Of a stretch of 59,065 nt of DNA, positions 40,758 through 50,054 are shown one piece after another. The position numbers and the translations under genes were made by a program. The notes under the pieces are model-generated. The model saw only the letters and a program-made list of their open reading frames with translations, searched no databases and was not told the DNA's origin. The stretch's first letter is position 1. Every line of letters starts with the position of its first letter. This stretch comes from Candidatus Zambryskibacteria bacterium RIFOXYD1_FULL_40_13 (GTDB taxonomy: Bacteria > Patescibacteriota > Minisyncoccia > Phycocordibacterales > DATDWN01), in contig MHWY01000003.1 of assembly GCA_001824295.1 (NCBI GenBank), positions 1 to 59,065 of the forward strand, written 5' to 3'.

Positions 40758-42260
40758 TTTTTTATTGTTCTCTAGGTAATTATTTATTCTTCTCTTTGCC
40801 ATTGTTGTCTTGCAGAACTCAAGCCACTTACGACTGGGTTTTGAACTTTTTTTTGTCTCAATTTCCACGCGGTCACCATTTTGAAGTATTGTGCTCAATG
40901 CGACAAATTTACCGTTTACTTTTGCTCCGGACATATGGCTTCCAATATCTGTATGTATTGCGTATGCAAAGTCAATAACAGAGGAATCTTTTGGCAAGTC
41001 AATCACATCACCTATGGGGGTAAAAACAAAAATTCTTTCCTCAAAAAAATCATCCTTTATTTCATCAACGAGTCCATCTCCTGTTTCCTTTTGATATTCA
41101 ACTAATTCTTTGACCCAGTGTGGTATATCAACAGAACTAGAGTGTATCCCAGCGTTTGGGTTTTCGTTCTGCTTCCATGGCAGTATCTTTGTTACCCAAA
41201 GCAGGTCAGGGTTGGTTGTTTTTTTCTTTATTCCTTCCTTGTATGAAAGGTGAGAAGCGATACCATACTCTGCTTCCTTGTGCATGTCCTCTGTCCTTAT
41301 TTGTACTTCAATAATACCCCCATCACCAGAGAAAATGGTGGTATGTATGGACCTGTAACCATTTAGTTTGGGTGAGGCAATATAATCTTTTATTCTTCCA
41401 GGTAGAGGTCTCCATGAACCATGAATGATCCCAAGAATTTTATAACAGTCGGCTATATCTGGAACGGTGATGCGCAGAGCAGAGATATCATATACTTTTT
41501 CAATATCCATATCCTTTTGCTTCAGTTTCTTGTACAACGAATACATACCTTTGACACGATGGTCAATTTTGAAATCAATTATGTTGTTTTTTGCCAACTC
41601 TTTCTTGATTAGTTTTTCAAATTTCTCCAGATATTTCTCCTGCTCTTTCTCTTTTGTTTTAAGCAAATCTTGGACATTTTTCCAGTCTTCAGGATACACA
41701 TACATGAAGGATATATCCTCCAGTTCTCTCTGAAGTTTTTTTATACCAAGACGGCTGGCGATAGGCGCATATATCTCTAGGGTTTCCTTTGCAATGCGCA
41801 ACTGCTTTTCTTCCGGAACATATGCCAGTGTTTGCATATTATGTAGTCGGTCACAGAGTTTAACAATAAGTACCCTTATATCTTGTGACATTGCTACAAA
41901 AAGTTTACGGAGACTTTCGTTGTATCTGTTTGTTCCACGATATTTAATTTCTCCAAGTTTTGTTACGCCCTCTATGAGAAACAAAATTTCTCTTCCAAAC
42001 TCTTTTTCCACTTCCTCACTGGTAATATCTGTATCTTCAAGCATGTCATGTAAAAACCCCGCAGAAATAGTTGTTGGGCTCATACCCAACTCGGCTATGT
42101 TTTTTGCTGTGGCGAATAGGTGATTAAAGTATTCCTCCCCACTGTTCCGTTTGTGTGTGGCATGTGCTTTCCTGGCAAAATCATACGCTTTTTGGATAAG
42201 TGCAATATCGTTCTCTGTTGGGTTGTATAATAGAGATACTATCTCTTTTATATCATTCAT
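40755..42260 (-). CDS. RelA/SpoT-type (p)ppGpp synthetase/hydrolase
   Basis: 501 aa. The N-terminal HD hydrolase domain keeps HxxHD features (YFNHLFATAK, FLHDMLEDTDIT), followed by the synthetase domain with YDISALRITV and GRIKDYIASPKLNGYRSIHTT, and a TGS domain (VFTPIGDVIDLPKDSSVIDFAYAIHTDIG). The ACT/RRM regulatory C-terminus of long RSH proteins is missing, so this is a shortened bifunctional-type enzyme for the stringent response. Confidence 0.92.
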   Translation of the reverse strand: MNDIKEIVSLLYNPTENDIALIQKAYDFARKAHATHKRNSGEEYFNHLFATAKNIAELGMSPTTISAGFLHDMLEDTDITSEEVEKEFGREILFLIEGVTKLGEIKYRGTNRYNESLRKLFVAMSQDIRVLIVKLCDRLHNMQTLAYVPEEKQLRIAKETLEIYAPIASRLGIKKLQRELEDISFMYVYPEDWKNVQDLLKTKEKEQEKYLEKFEKLIKKELAKNNIIDFKIDHRVKGMYSLYKKLKQKDMDIEKVYDISALRITVPDIADCYKILGIIHGSWRPLPGRIKDYIASPKLNGYRSIHTTIFSGDGGIIEVQIRTEDMHKEAEYGIASHLSYKEGIKKKTTNPDLLWVTKILPWKQNENPNAGIHSSSVDIPHWVKELVEYQKETGDGLVDEIKDDFFEERIFVFTPIGDVIDLPKDSSVIDFAYAIHTDIGSHMSGAKVNGKFVALSTILQNGDRVEIETKKSSKPSRKWLEFCKTTMAKRRINNYLENNKK

Positions 42261-42360
42261 GGGTATTTCTATATTGTAATGAAAATCGGCTTAAATACAA
42301 CAAACCATATCTAGCTAGTATTCTGTCCTGTATGTGCTAGTCTGACTCATGGAGGGTCGC

Positions 42361-42570
42361 ATGACCACATTTCTCGTTCTTCTGTTGTTTGGATGGCTTA
42401 GGAAACGCTACAAGCCCCCATTCGTAAAGTGTGAACAGTGCGGAAGCAGAAAGACAGTTTGGCATAGGAACAAGGGTGAGTGCCATCTGCTCTGTAGTGG
42501 GTGGCGACATTGCTATGCCTGTGGTCACGAAGAAGTCGGGTGTAGCAATACGCCCGGCGGGTCTCAATAG
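42361..42570 (+). CDS. Small zinc-ribbon cassette protein
   Basis: 69 aa from ATG 42361, with GGAGGG 4 nt upstream; an ATG at 42349 overlaps that SD and is not used. A hydrophobic start (TTFLVLLLFGWL) is followed by Cys pairs CEQCGS, CHLLC and CYACGHEEVGC, likely two zinc knuckles. GC-rich codons; function unknown. A long hairpin with ends AGAAAAGGT/ACCTTTTCT follows (42568-42627). Confidence 0.7.
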   Translation: MTTFLVLLLFGWLRKRYKPPFVKCEQCGSRKTVWHRNKGECHLLCSGWRHCYACGHEEVGCSNTPGGSQ

Positions 42571-42627
42571 AAAAGGTTCTCGCGCAAGCGTATGCTCGGG
42601 GTCCTGAGTAACATTGGGACCTTTTCT
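42568..42627 (+). terminator. Cassette terminator-like hairpin
   Basis: AGAAAAGGT...ACCTTTTCT outer stem with a large GC-rich loop and short inner pairings. Confidence 0.5.
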
Positions 42628-42689
42628 ATAAAACTATTTATGTGTCTCTCTCTGAGGAACATGGCGAGAAGGAGATTTTATATCTTAAT

Positions 42690-44918
42690 TTATTCAGCTT
42701 TTTTCTTTCTAAACCCACGTTTTTTCTTTTCTTGAGCAAATATTTCAAGTGCTCTCGGAAGTTCTATGGTGTAGACGTCATCTTCTTTAAGCGAGCGAAA
42801 ATCTTTTTGATGCACAACATATGGTCCAAACATCCCGACGTTTGCTGTAATTTTTTCTCCTGTTTCCGGATGAACACCAAGAACTCTTGGTAAGGTGAGA
42901 TATGTAAGAGCATCTTCAAGCGTAACGCTGGATAAGTCCTTGCCTTTCGGAATACTTGTCATCTTTGGCTTCGGGGCTTTTTTGCTTCCTTTTCCTTTGA
43001 CTCTGTCTCCAAGTTGGACATATGGGCCATACTTTCCAATCATGATATAAATTGGCAGTCCTGACTCTGGATCTGTTCCTATCGGTTCTTCTTTCTTTAT
43101 CTCTAGCCCATCCATTGTTAGTGAGCCCTCGCATTCAGGATATTTGGCACAGGAAAGAAATTTTCCTCCCCTAGATAATTTTATTATCATTGGTCCGTCA
43201 CATGTTGGGCACTTGAGGCTAGGGTCGGCGTCTCCCATGTTTGTAACCTTATCCATTTTGTCTTTGCTTTTCACTTCAGCGAGAAATGGACCATAAAATG
43301 TCTTCAATGTTTTTACATATTCTTCCTTACCGTCAGCGATAAGGTCTAGCTTGTCTTCCATTTCTGCTGTAAAACTGTCACTTATATAATCTGCGAAATT
43401 AGCTTCCAAGAAACTTGAAACCACATCACCTGTATCTGTCGGTACTAAAGCCTTATTTACTTTATCAACATACCCCCTGTCCTCAAGAGTTTTTATAGTT
43501 GAGGCGTATGTACTAGGTCGCCCTATGCCTCTTTTTTCTAGCTCTTTAATAAGTCCAGCTTCGGAGTATCTTCCAGGTGGTTCGGTTTGTTTCTCTTCTG
43601 TGGAAACCTTTTTCAATTCCAGTTTTTCGTCCACAGAGACCTTTGGCAGTTCAACATCATCACCTCTCGATGCAGGGTCTCCAAGAAGCCACCCAGGAAA
43701 CTTTATTTGTGAGCCAGTAATAGAAAAGTCTGGAATGTCGGCATCCTTTACATTTGCTGTAATTTTTGTCCGAAGAGTGAGTGCATCTTTCATCTGTGAA
43801 GAAACTGCTCGTCTCCATATGAGCTCATATAGTTTTTTTTGTTCATCATTTATTCCGGCGTGTTCCACGTTGAAGTGGGATGGCCTCACAGCTTCGTGTG
43901 CTTCCTGCGCGTTTTTGCTTTTTGTTGCGAACTTTCTTATCTGTAGGTATTCCTTACCAAACTTTTTTTCAACTACCTCGGCAATCTGTGCTATTGCAAC
44001 ACCACTTAAGTTTGTTGAGTCAGTACGCATGTATGTAATATGTCCTGCCTCATATAGTTTTTGTGCGATTCCCATCGTGCGTGAAGGAGAGAAGCCGAGT
44101 CTAGAGCTGGCTGTCTGCTGTAGGGTGGACGTGATAAAAGGTGCACGAGGAGATTTTTTTACATCACTTTCTTTTATATCTTTTACAAACCACTTCCTTT
44201 CTTCGCCACCCTTCTCTGCAACATCCACAATATGCTTGAGGGTTTTTTCGTCCGTTGGTTCAACTTCACAGACAAGGGTCATGTTGTTTTTCTTTGCTGT
44301 ACTTACATCTGCTGAAATAACCCAGAATGTATGTGACTTGAAGGCTCTGATTTCTCTTTCTCTTTCCATTATTATACGGAGTGCGGGGGATTGGACTCTA
44401 CCTGCTGATAAGCCGTATCTAACCTTTTTCCATATAAGTCCAGATAGGTCGTATCCAACAAGTCTGTCCAACACCCGTCTTGCCTCCTGCGCTTGTCGTA
44501 AATTCTGGTCTATTTCTCTGGGGTGACCAAGTGCCTCTCGTATCGCTTCTTCTGTAATTTCCACATATGAGACTCTCTTCACTTTTGAATTTTGACTTTC
44601 GGCTTTGGACTTGCCAGACTTATCTTCTATAAGTTCGGCAATATGCCAGGCAATGGCTTCTCCCTCGCGGTCAGGGTCAGTTGCAAGTAGTATCTCGCTT
44701 GCCTTCTTGGAAAGTGATTTTATTTCACTAACCACTTTTTCCTTACCTTTTGATATTTCGTAATGGGGAATAAAGCCACCTTCGATGTCAATGGCTTGCT
44801 TGTTTGATTTCGGTAAATCACGAATATGTCCGACAGAAGCAACAACGGTGTATTCACCGTTAAGGTATTTTGAAATTGTTTTTGCTTTTGCGGGTGATTC
44901 AACGATTAGTAACTTCAT
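42690..44918 (-). CDS. topA: DNA topoisomerase I
   Basis: Type IA topoisomerase relaxing negative supercoils. The TOPRIM domain opens with LLIVESPAKAKTISKYL and has ATDPDREGEAIAWH. The nucleophile Tyr is in AGHITYMRTDST. One C-terminal zinc finger (CPTCDGPMII...CAKYPEC) is followed by two TopA repeat-like segments (YGPYVQLGD, FGPYVVHQ). 742 aa. Full set of active-site motifs. Confidence 0.96.
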   Translation of the reverse strand: MKLLIVESPAKAKTISKYLNGEYTVVASVGHIRDLPKSNKQAIDIEGGFIPHYEISKGKEKVVSEIKSLSKKASEILLATDPDREGEAIAWHIAELIEDKSGKSKAESQNSKVKRVSYVEITEEAIREALGHPREIDQNLRQAQEARRVLDRLVGYDLSGLIWKKVRYGLSAGRVQSPALRIIMEREREIRAFKSHTFWVISADVSTAKKNNMTLVCEVEPTDEKTLKHIVDVAEKGGEERKWFVKDIKESDVKKSPRAPFITSTLQQTASSRLGFSPSRTMGIAQKLYEAGHITYMRTDSTNLSGVAIAQIAEVVEKKFGKEYLQIRKFATKSKNAQEAHEAVRPSHFNVEHAGINDEQKKLYELIWRRAVSSQMKDALTLRTKITANVKDADIPDFSITGSQIKFPGWLLGDPASRGDDVELPKVSVDEKLELKKVSTEEKQTEPPGRYSEAGLIKELEKRGIGRPSTYASTIKTLEDRGYVDKVNKALVPTDTGDVVSSFLEANFADYISDSFTAEMEDKLDLIADGKEEYVKTLKTFYGPFLAEVKSKDKMDKVTNMGDADPSLKCPTCDGPMIIKLSRGGKFLSCAKYPECEGSLTMDGLEIKKEEPIGTDPESGLPIYIMIGKYGPYVQLGDRVKGKGSKKAPKPKMTSIPKGKDLSSVTLEDALTYLTLPRVLGVHPETGEKITANVGMFGPYVVHQKDFRSLKEDDVYTIELPRALEIFAQEKKKRGFRKKKAE

Positions 44919-45060
44919 TTTAATTAAATATACGAATATACGAATTATGCAAATCTACGAATAGCTACGAATAGAATAATAACACAGTCTCATTATTCGC
45001 ATACATTCGTATCATTCGCACGATGTTCGTATCTCGTAGTATTACTGCAAAATAATTTTT
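44919..45060. repeat. AT-rich intergenic palindrome with TACGAAT repeats
   Basis: Several TACGAAT units upstream of topA face ATTCGTA/ATTCGCA units across a TGAGACTG-like centre. The spacer carries topA's promoter region but no clear consensus boxes. Confidence 0.55.
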
Positions 45061-45102
45061 TTGCAAATTACTGGTGTAAATTATTTCCATATATACGATC
45101 AT

Positions 45103-45136
45103 CCGCCGTACGCAACTCTCGTTGCGCCGGCGGATT
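45103..45136 (-). terminator. Hairpin after GC-rich cassette
   Basis: TCCGCCG-GCGCAAC-GAGA-GTTGCGT-ACGGCGGA on the minus strand, 17 nt beyond the stop of the 45153-45380 gene. It has no T-run. Confidence 0.6.
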
Positions 45137-45152
45137 GCTGTGAACTCCGTGT

Positions 45153-45380
45153 TCACGGAAGGCGAAAGATGTTTTGTTCTTTCAGCCCGACTGGTGGTAT
45201 TTCAGCGAATCGAGCTTCCTTGCCCGGATGGTCTGCGTTGACCAAGATCCCGGATATTGTTGGGTGTGGGTTCCACCCCATTCCTCCGAACCATGCATCA
45301 GCCTCGGCTTGAGTGAAACGGCCGTCTGCCGTTGTTACGGCGTGGAGTTCACCACCACCCTCGATTAGAGCGTAGCCCAT
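45153..45380 (-). CDS. Small GC-rich cassette protein, unknown
   Basis: 75 aa. Start ATG 45380 with GGGAGG 9 nt upstream. FTQAEADAWFGGMGWNPHPTISGILVNADHPGKEARF has an EF-hand-like or binding-module feel, but I recognise no family. TGA stop. TTGACA-N16-TATGAT lies just upstream (45402-45429). GC-rich codons. Confidence 0.7.
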   Translation of the reverse strand: MGYALIEGGGELHAVTTADGRFTQAEADAWFGGMGWNPHPTISGILVNADHPGKEARFAEIPPVGLKEQNIFRLP

Positions 45381-45401
45381 CGCGTTTGTCCTCCCACAGA
45401 A

Positions 45402-45429
45402 ATCATAGTGTGTTCCCGCAATTTGTCAA
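45402..45429 (-). promoter_or_regulatory. Promoter of GC-rich cassette gene
   Basis: On the minus strand, TTGACA (45429-45424), a 16-nt spacer and TATGAT (45407-45402). Confidence 0.72.
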
Positions 45430-45474
45430 TTTTGTATTTTCTTTATGGACTTTATAAACTTTATGAACTTTTGA

Positions 45475-46329
45475 CTACTTTAGGTGTATCTCTCCCATAA
45501 CTTCTTCTAAGAGACCCTTAATCTCCATTGTGGCGATGATGGTTTGTGTTACATAAACAGGTTTTCCAAGTTTGCGAATTATTTCGTTACGAGTCATTGG
45601 TTCATTCAGGATGTTTATAACCTCATGTTCGTCTGTTGAGCAGTCGGAATAGTCGCGCCTCTGGAAAAGGTCCTCGTGTGGTCGCAGTCCCAGAGCAGTC
45701 ACGATGTCACTTGGTTGTGTTATTGGGGTTGCTCCGAGTCGGAGGAGCATGTGTGGTCCCTCTGAGGTTTTAGAGAAGATAGAGTTTGGCACAGTGAAAA
45801 CATCACGGTTATATTCAATAGCATATTTTGATGTAATAAGTGTGCCAGACTTTAATTCCGCCTCTATTATAAGAGTGGCGTGGCACATTCCAGCCATTAT
45901 CCTGTTTCGTTGGGGAAAGCTGTATAGTTTTGGTTGCCAGTCATCAGGGAACTCAGAGATAAGTGCACCGCCACTCTCCACAATCTCCTCTGCAATCATT
46001 CTATTTGTAACAGGATATAAAACCTTTTGACCGAGACCAGAACCAGGCACTCCAACAACAGGTAACCCTGCTCTTAGAGCAGAACGCAGAGCTATCCCAT
46101 CCATACCAAGGGCGAGACCGGAGACAATAGTGATAGAGTAACCCCGCAAACCCTCTATCAATTTCTCGCAGACATTTTTGCCGTATTCACTGTATTTGCG
46201 AGAGCCAACAACAGCCAGATATTTTTCTGTTTGTGGTAATTCACCCACAATCCTCATTGATTTTGGTGGGTCGTTGATTTCAAGAAGGAGAGGAGGAAAA
46301 TCTTTCTTGGGTAAATCACGAATTTGCAT
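45475..46329 (-). CDS. dprA: DNA-processing protein DprA
   Basis: Loads RecA on incoming single-stranded DNA during transformation. The Rossmann-like core has VVGSRKYSEYG, TIVSGLALGMDGIALRSAL and FPQRNRIMAG, all diagnostic. A C-terminal winged helix (EHEVINILNEPMTRNEIIRKLG) follows. 284 aa, lacking the N-terminal SAM-like domain. Natural competence is plausible for the host; no other com genes are in the window. Confidence 0.93.
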   Translation of the reverse strand: MQIRDLPKKDFPPLLLEINDPPKSMRIVGELPQTEKYLAVVGSRKYSEYGKNVCEKLIEGLRGYSITIVSGLALGMDGIALRSALRAGLPVVGVPGSGLGQKVLYPVTNRMIAEEIVESGGALISEFPDDWQPKLYSFPQRNRIMAGMCHATLIIEAELKSGTLITSKYAIEYNRDVFTVPNSIFSKTSEGPHMLLRLGATPITQPSDIVTALGLRPHEDLFQRRDYSDCSTDEHEVINILNEPMTRNEIIRKLGKPVYVTQTIIATMEIKGLLEEVMGEIHLK

Positions 46330-46349
46330 CGTTTAATTATATTTGAATT

Positions 46350-46440
46350 TGAAAATTATGTCATTGAATAATGTTTAGAAATTACCTGCCCGCCCTCACA
46401 AATCGGGAGCAGGCGGGGAAATTAGAAATTGAAAATTCCC
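46350..46440. repeat. Intergenic palindrome holding a 34-bp GC-rich repeat
   Basis: AT-rich arms (ATTTGAAAATTA, AATTGAAAATTC) surround CCTGCCCGCC...GCAGGCGGGG (46385-46418), the same 34-bp unit with the same ends as the one inside pth. Confidence 0.65.
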
Positions 46441-46457
46441 ATAGCATTTGATATGCT
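46430..46457 (+). promoter_or_regulatory. serS promoter, leaderless layout
   Basis: TTGAAA, a 16- to 17-nt spacer and TATGCT (46452-46457) end 8 nt before ATG 46466. Confidence 0.6.
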
Positions 46458-46465
46458 TGGGGTAT

Positions 46466-47749
46466 ATGTTGGACATAAAATTCATAAGGGAGAATAGAGA
46501 TATAGTCGAAAGCGCTATAAAGAACAAAAATCGAGAGATAAATCTGGATGATTTAATCGAATTATCAGATAGACGAAAAGCCCTCAAGCAGGAAGTGGAC
46601 GGAGTCAACCAAAAGAGGAATGAGGCCGCGAAGTCTAGAGATGTGGAAGCTGGGGGCCAACTAAAGAAGGAGTTGGAACTTCTTGAAAAAGATTATGACG
46701 AAGTAGACAAAAAGTTTATTTCTATGATGGTTAAAGTGCCTAACATACCATCGCTTGATACTCCAATTGGAAAAGATGATACGGAAAACAAAGTAGTTCG
46801 TAAGTGGGGGGAGCTTCCATCTTTTAGTTTTAAACCAAAAGAGCATGATGATATAGGTAAGGCGTTGGGAATTATTGATATTGATACAGCCGGAGAGATT
46901 TCTGGTTCCAGATTTGCTTATCTAAAAGGCGATTTGGTTTTAATGCAGTTTGCATTGCTACAGCACTGTTTTGGAATTTTAACTAACAAAGAAAAATTAG
47001 AACAATTGGCAAAAAATGTTAATCTGCCGAACGACCTTACTTCATTTACCCCAATAATCCCTCCTGTTTTTATAAAGACTGCAGTACAGAATCGCATGGC
47101 GAGATTTATGACACCAGACGAGCATTACATGTTTCCAAATGATGATTTAATGCTGATTGGTAGTGCGGAACACACTATGGGATCTATGCATATGGATCAG
47201 ATTATAGATGAGAGCAAGTTGCCACTAAGATATGTTGGATATTCAACCGCATTTCGTCGTGAAGCTGGAAGTCACGGAAGAGATACGAAGGGAATAATTC
47301 GTCAGCATCAATTCGATAAGCTAGAAATGGAAACATTCTGTCTTCCCGAACACTCAATACAAGAACAGGATTTCCTAGTTGCTATTCAGGAACACATATT
47401 ACAGTCTTTGGGTTTGCCATATCAGGTGGTTGCAGTCTGTACGGGAGATATGGGTTTTCCAGATTATAGACAGATTGATATTGAGACATGGATGCCTGGT
47501 CAGAATAAATACAGGGAGACACATAGTGCGGATTTAACTACAAGCTTTCAATCTCGTCGCTTGAATACGAGAGTTAAGCGTGCGGATGGAAAGATTGAAC
47601 CACTACATATGAATGACGCCACAGCGATTGCTATTGGCCGTACCTTAGTTGCTATTATAGAAAACTATCAGAACGAAGACGGAAGTATAAGAATTCCAGA
47701 AGTTCTTCAGCCTTACATGGGTGGACAACAAACTATTTCAAAGAAGTAG
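46466..47749 (+). CDS. serS: Seryl-tRNA synthetase
   Basis: Class II synthetase, 427 aa from ATG 46466 (MLDIKFIRENRD is the family start; the upstream TTG at 46448 lies in the promoter). An N-terminal coiled-coil arm (about 25-100) contacts the tRNA-Ser variable arm. Motif 2 FRREAGSHGRDTKGIIRQHQFDKLE and motif 3 MNDATAIAIGRTLVAIIENYQ are complete. GSAEH in the Ser pocket is present. Normal length. Confidence 0.97.
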   Translation: MLDIKFIRENRDIVESAIKNKNREINLDDLIELSDRRKALKQEVDGVNQKRNEAAKSRDVEAGGQLKKELELLEKDYDEVDKKFISMMVKVPNIPSLDTPIGKDDTENKVVRKWGELPSFSFKPKEHDDIGKALGIIDIDTAGEISGSRFAYLKGDLVLMQFALLQHCFGILTNKEKLEQLAKNVNLPNDLTSFTPIIPPVFIKTAVQNRMARFMTPDEHYMFPNDDLMLIGSAEHTMGSMHMDQIIDESKLPLRYVGYSTAFRREAGSHGRDTKGIIRQHQFDKLEMETFCLPEHSIQEQDFLVAIQEHILQSLGLPYQVVAVCTGDMGFPDYRQIDIETWMPGQNKYRETHSADLTTSFQSRRLNTRVKRADGKIEPLHMNDATAIAIGRTLVAIIENYQNEDGSIRIPEVLQPYMGGQQTISKK

Positions 47750-47754
47750 TTTGA

Positions 47755-47870
47755 ATTACTAATTTTTAATTCCTAATTTCTAAATAAGTACCAGTAAAAA
47801 ATTATTGGTTAAGGGTTGGGCTTTGGAATTTAGTTAGTAATTAGAAATTAGATTAATTAGAAATTTTCAT
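47755..47870. repeat. AT-rich intergenic imperfect palindrome
   Basis: AATTACTAATTTTTAATTCCTAATTTCTAA faces its loose complement around GGGTTGGGCTTTGG. Close in wording to 14566-14689. Confidence 0.6.
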
Positions 47871-47871
47871 T

Positions 47872-48744
47872 ATGCTTCCAAATAGGTCAATCTCACATGA
47901 AGAGTTTCTAAAGAGAAAAAGAAGAAGAAAGCTTTGGAAATTTGGTGTTGCTATTTTTTTGGTTCTACTTCTCCTAGGACTTGTTTCCTACGCTTCACAC
48001 AGACGAGAAATTCGTATATCAAAGATAGAGTTAAATGGTGGCATTCTCGTAACACAGGAGGACCTTGAGCCAAAGGCACTTGAATTCATGTATGGCTCGC
48101 ACCTCTGGTTATTTCCAAGAAATAATGCTCTCTGGTATCCGCATGGGGAACTTGAAAAATATCTGAGAGATACTTTCAAAAGAATTGATAGGATAGATAT
48201 AAGTCGTAAAAACTTCAATACACTTGTTGTGGATATAAAGGAACGCAAGCCGTTTGCTATGTGGTGTGAGAAAAACAATTCTTCTGTAGGGCTTTCTACA
48301 ACCACACCGGTTACAATAGAAACAGAGGCCTGTTATTTTATTGATCAGAACAGCACAATCTTTGCCAAGGCTCCGCATTTTTCTGGTGACGCTTACTTCA
48401 AATATTATGGACTTGTCGCTTCATCTACCACAGAGACACCGATTGGCAAAGAATATATAGCTGATGCCACCTTGTTTAGTGATATTTCCAATTTTGTTAC
48501 AAAGGCCAAAGAGCTTGAGGTAAGACCCTTATATGTTTTAGCAAAAGAGAACGATGAGTTTTCGCTTATTCTTCATGGTGGTGGGGAAATATATTTTGAC
48601 CTGAAGAAACCACTTTCACTCGTTGGTCAGAACCTGGAGGCGCTTTTGCGTACTACATTTGCAAGTAGTACGGGAGATTTGAAGATTGAGTATATCGACC
48701 TGCGCTATGGGAACAAACTTTTTTACAAGCTTAAAAATAACTAA
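47872..48744 (+). CDS. ftsQ: Cell division protein FtsQ/DivIB-like
   Basis: 290 aa. Basic cytoplasmic N-terminus (KRKRRRKLWK), one membrane helix at about 23-42, a POTRA domain (ISKIELNGGILVTQEDLEPKAL...LWLFPRNNALWYPHGELEKYLRDTFKRIDRIDISRKNFNTLVVDIKERKPFAMW), then the FtsQ beta domain. It acts in the divisome with FtsB/FtsL, not seen here. Identification rests on architecture and the POTRA wording. Confidence 0.85.
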   Translation: MLPNRSISHEEFLKRKRRRKLWKFGVAIFLVLLLLGLVSYASHRREIRISKIELNGGILVTQEDLEPKALEFMYGSHLWLFPRNNALWYPHGELEKYLRDTFKRIDRIDISRKNFNTLVVDIKERKPFAMWCEKNNSSVGLSTTTPVTIETEACYFIDQNSTIFAKAPHFSGDAYFKYYGLVASSTTETPIGKEYIADATLFSDISNFVTKAKELEVRPLYVLAKENDEFSLILHGGGEIYFDLKKPLSLVGQNLEALLRTTFASSTGDLKIEYIDLRYGNKLFYKLKNN

Positions 48745-48745
48745 C

Positions 48746-48846
48746 TTACCCCATCTGCGTTGTTGCTGTTCACATTTGCGCGTTCACCGTACGTCTAGTA
48801 CGGCTCACTTGCAAATGCTCCAGCGCCTAGCATCTGGGGCAATTTA
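48746..48846. repeat. 101-bp interspersed palindromic repeat, copy 2
   Basis: Matches 11853-11953 at all but two positions (C/T in the centre, A/G near the right end). Both copies lie just after a stop codon (ftsQ here, pth there), so they may double as terminators. Confidence 0.85.
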
Positions 48847-48897
48847 GTTATTTTAAGGAAAGGTGACTTTTTGGGGTAATTACAGTAATCTAACGAT

Positions 48898-49899
48898 ATG
48901 AACTTTTGGCAGAAATTAAAGAAACCAATAATGGTTCTAGCTCCTATGGCGGATGTGACCGATCCCGCTTTTCGTCGTGTTATTGCTAAATATGGAAAAC
49001 CAGATGTTTTGTGGACGGAGTTTGTTTCAGCAGATGGACTGTTCTTGGGGGGATATGATGCTCTTATAAAAGACTTAGCTTTTAGTAGAGAAGAGCGTCC
49101 TATCGTGGCTCAATTTTTCACAAGCAAACCCGAGATAATGGAGAAGGCATCAAGACTTGCTGTGGAACTTGGTTTTGACGGTGTAGATATAAATATGGGT
49201 TGTCCAGACAAAAGTATAGAAAAGCAAAATGCTGGAGCAAAACTTATGACCGACCCCAAACTTGCTCAGGAAATTATTTTGTCTGCTATGAAAGGGGCCC
49301 GTCGTCCAGGTGGACAGGACGGGCAGGCGGGGGATTTGCCTGTCAGTGTCAAAACAAGAATTGGTTGGAATAAAAACGAATTGGAAACATGGCTTCCTGT
49401 TTTGCTCGAAACAAACCCTGCTGTTATCACTGTTCATGCTCGTACTCGCAAAGAAATGTCTCTTGTTCCAGCTAGATGGGAACATGTGAAGAGGGCAGTG
49501 GAGATACGCGACAGTTTTGTTGATTCAAGTGGTGAGAAAAGCAAAACATTAATTTTTGGAAATGGTGATGTAAAAGATTTAGATGATGCCAGAAAGAAAG
49601 TTGCGGAAACTGGTTGTGATGGAGTAATGTTCGGCCGTGCCATTTTTGGAAATCCCTGGTTCTTTAATCCAAGGGTTCCCCTTGGACAGATTACGGTTGG
49701 GGAGAAGTTGGGAGTTTTGGTTGAGCATACAAAGTTATTTGAGGAATTATTGCCACACAAGAGCTTCGCAATAATGAAAAAGCACTACAAGGCTTACGCT
49801 GCTGGGTTTGACGGGTCAAAGGAACTAAGAATGAAACTAATGGAAGCGAGAGACGCTAACGAAGTTCAAGAAATAGTAAATCAATATCTAACCCGATAG
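48898..49899 (+). CDS. dus: tRNA-dihydrouridine synthase with in-frame insert
   Basis: FMN enzyme reducing uridine in tRNA D-loops. LAPMADVTDPAFRRV, FTSKPEIMEKASR, DINMGCPDK and VKTRIGWN are the family motifs. The usual catalytic Cys follows GCP-x-K only loosely: here KSIEKQNAGAKLM replaces the common KV...GAxL stretch with Cys. Residues about 134-146 (RRPGGQDGQAGDL) are encoded by a GC-rich palindromic insert (about 49296-49334) like that in pth. 333 aa; GFDGVMFGRAIFGNPW-type FMN site present. Confidence 0.93.
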   Translation: MNFWQKLKKPIMVLAPMADVTDPAFRRVIAKYGKPDVLWTEFVSADGLFLGGYDALIKDLAFSREERPIVAQFFTSKPEIMEKASRLAVELGFDGVDINMGCPDKSIEKQNAGAKLMTDPKLAQEIILSAMKGARRPGGQDGQAGDLPVSVKTRIGWNKNELETWLPVLLETNPAVITVHARTRKEMSLVPARWEHVKRAVEIRDSFVDSSGEKSKTLIFGNGDVKDLDDARKKVAETGCDGVMFGRAIFGNPWFFNPRVPLGQITVGEKLGVLVEHTKLFEELLPHKSFAIMKKHYKAYAAGFDGSKELRMKLMEARDANEVQEIVNQYLTR

Positions 49900-49900
49900 T

Positions 49901-49950
49901 GAATTTTGACATCGGACACTGTCCTGCTCTGAAAGAGCAATGTCAAAATC
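49901..49950 (+). terminator. Hairpin after dus
   Basis: GAATTTTGACAT pairs with ATGTCAAAATC across a 27-nt loop containing GCTCT-GAA-AGAGC. Confidence 0.5.
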
Positions 49951-50019
49951 TACTACTGGGTAGATAATGGCTTAAAATAAGGGTATTTTTTTAATACACA
50001 AAACACGGGTCAAAATTGC

Positions 50020-50048
50020 TTGACTTATTTTTTATACTATGCTATGAT
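50020..50048 (+). promoter_or_regulatory. Promoter of the large structured RNA
   Basis: TTGACT (50020-50025), a 17-nt spacer and TATGAT (50043-50048). Predicted start about 50055. Confidence 0.75.
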
Positions 50049-50054
50049 TATAAA

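Noticed and set aside
43525..44526. 333-codon + strand ORF inside topA
   Set aside because: Antisense to conserved topA motifs; Ser/Phe-rich shadow translation.
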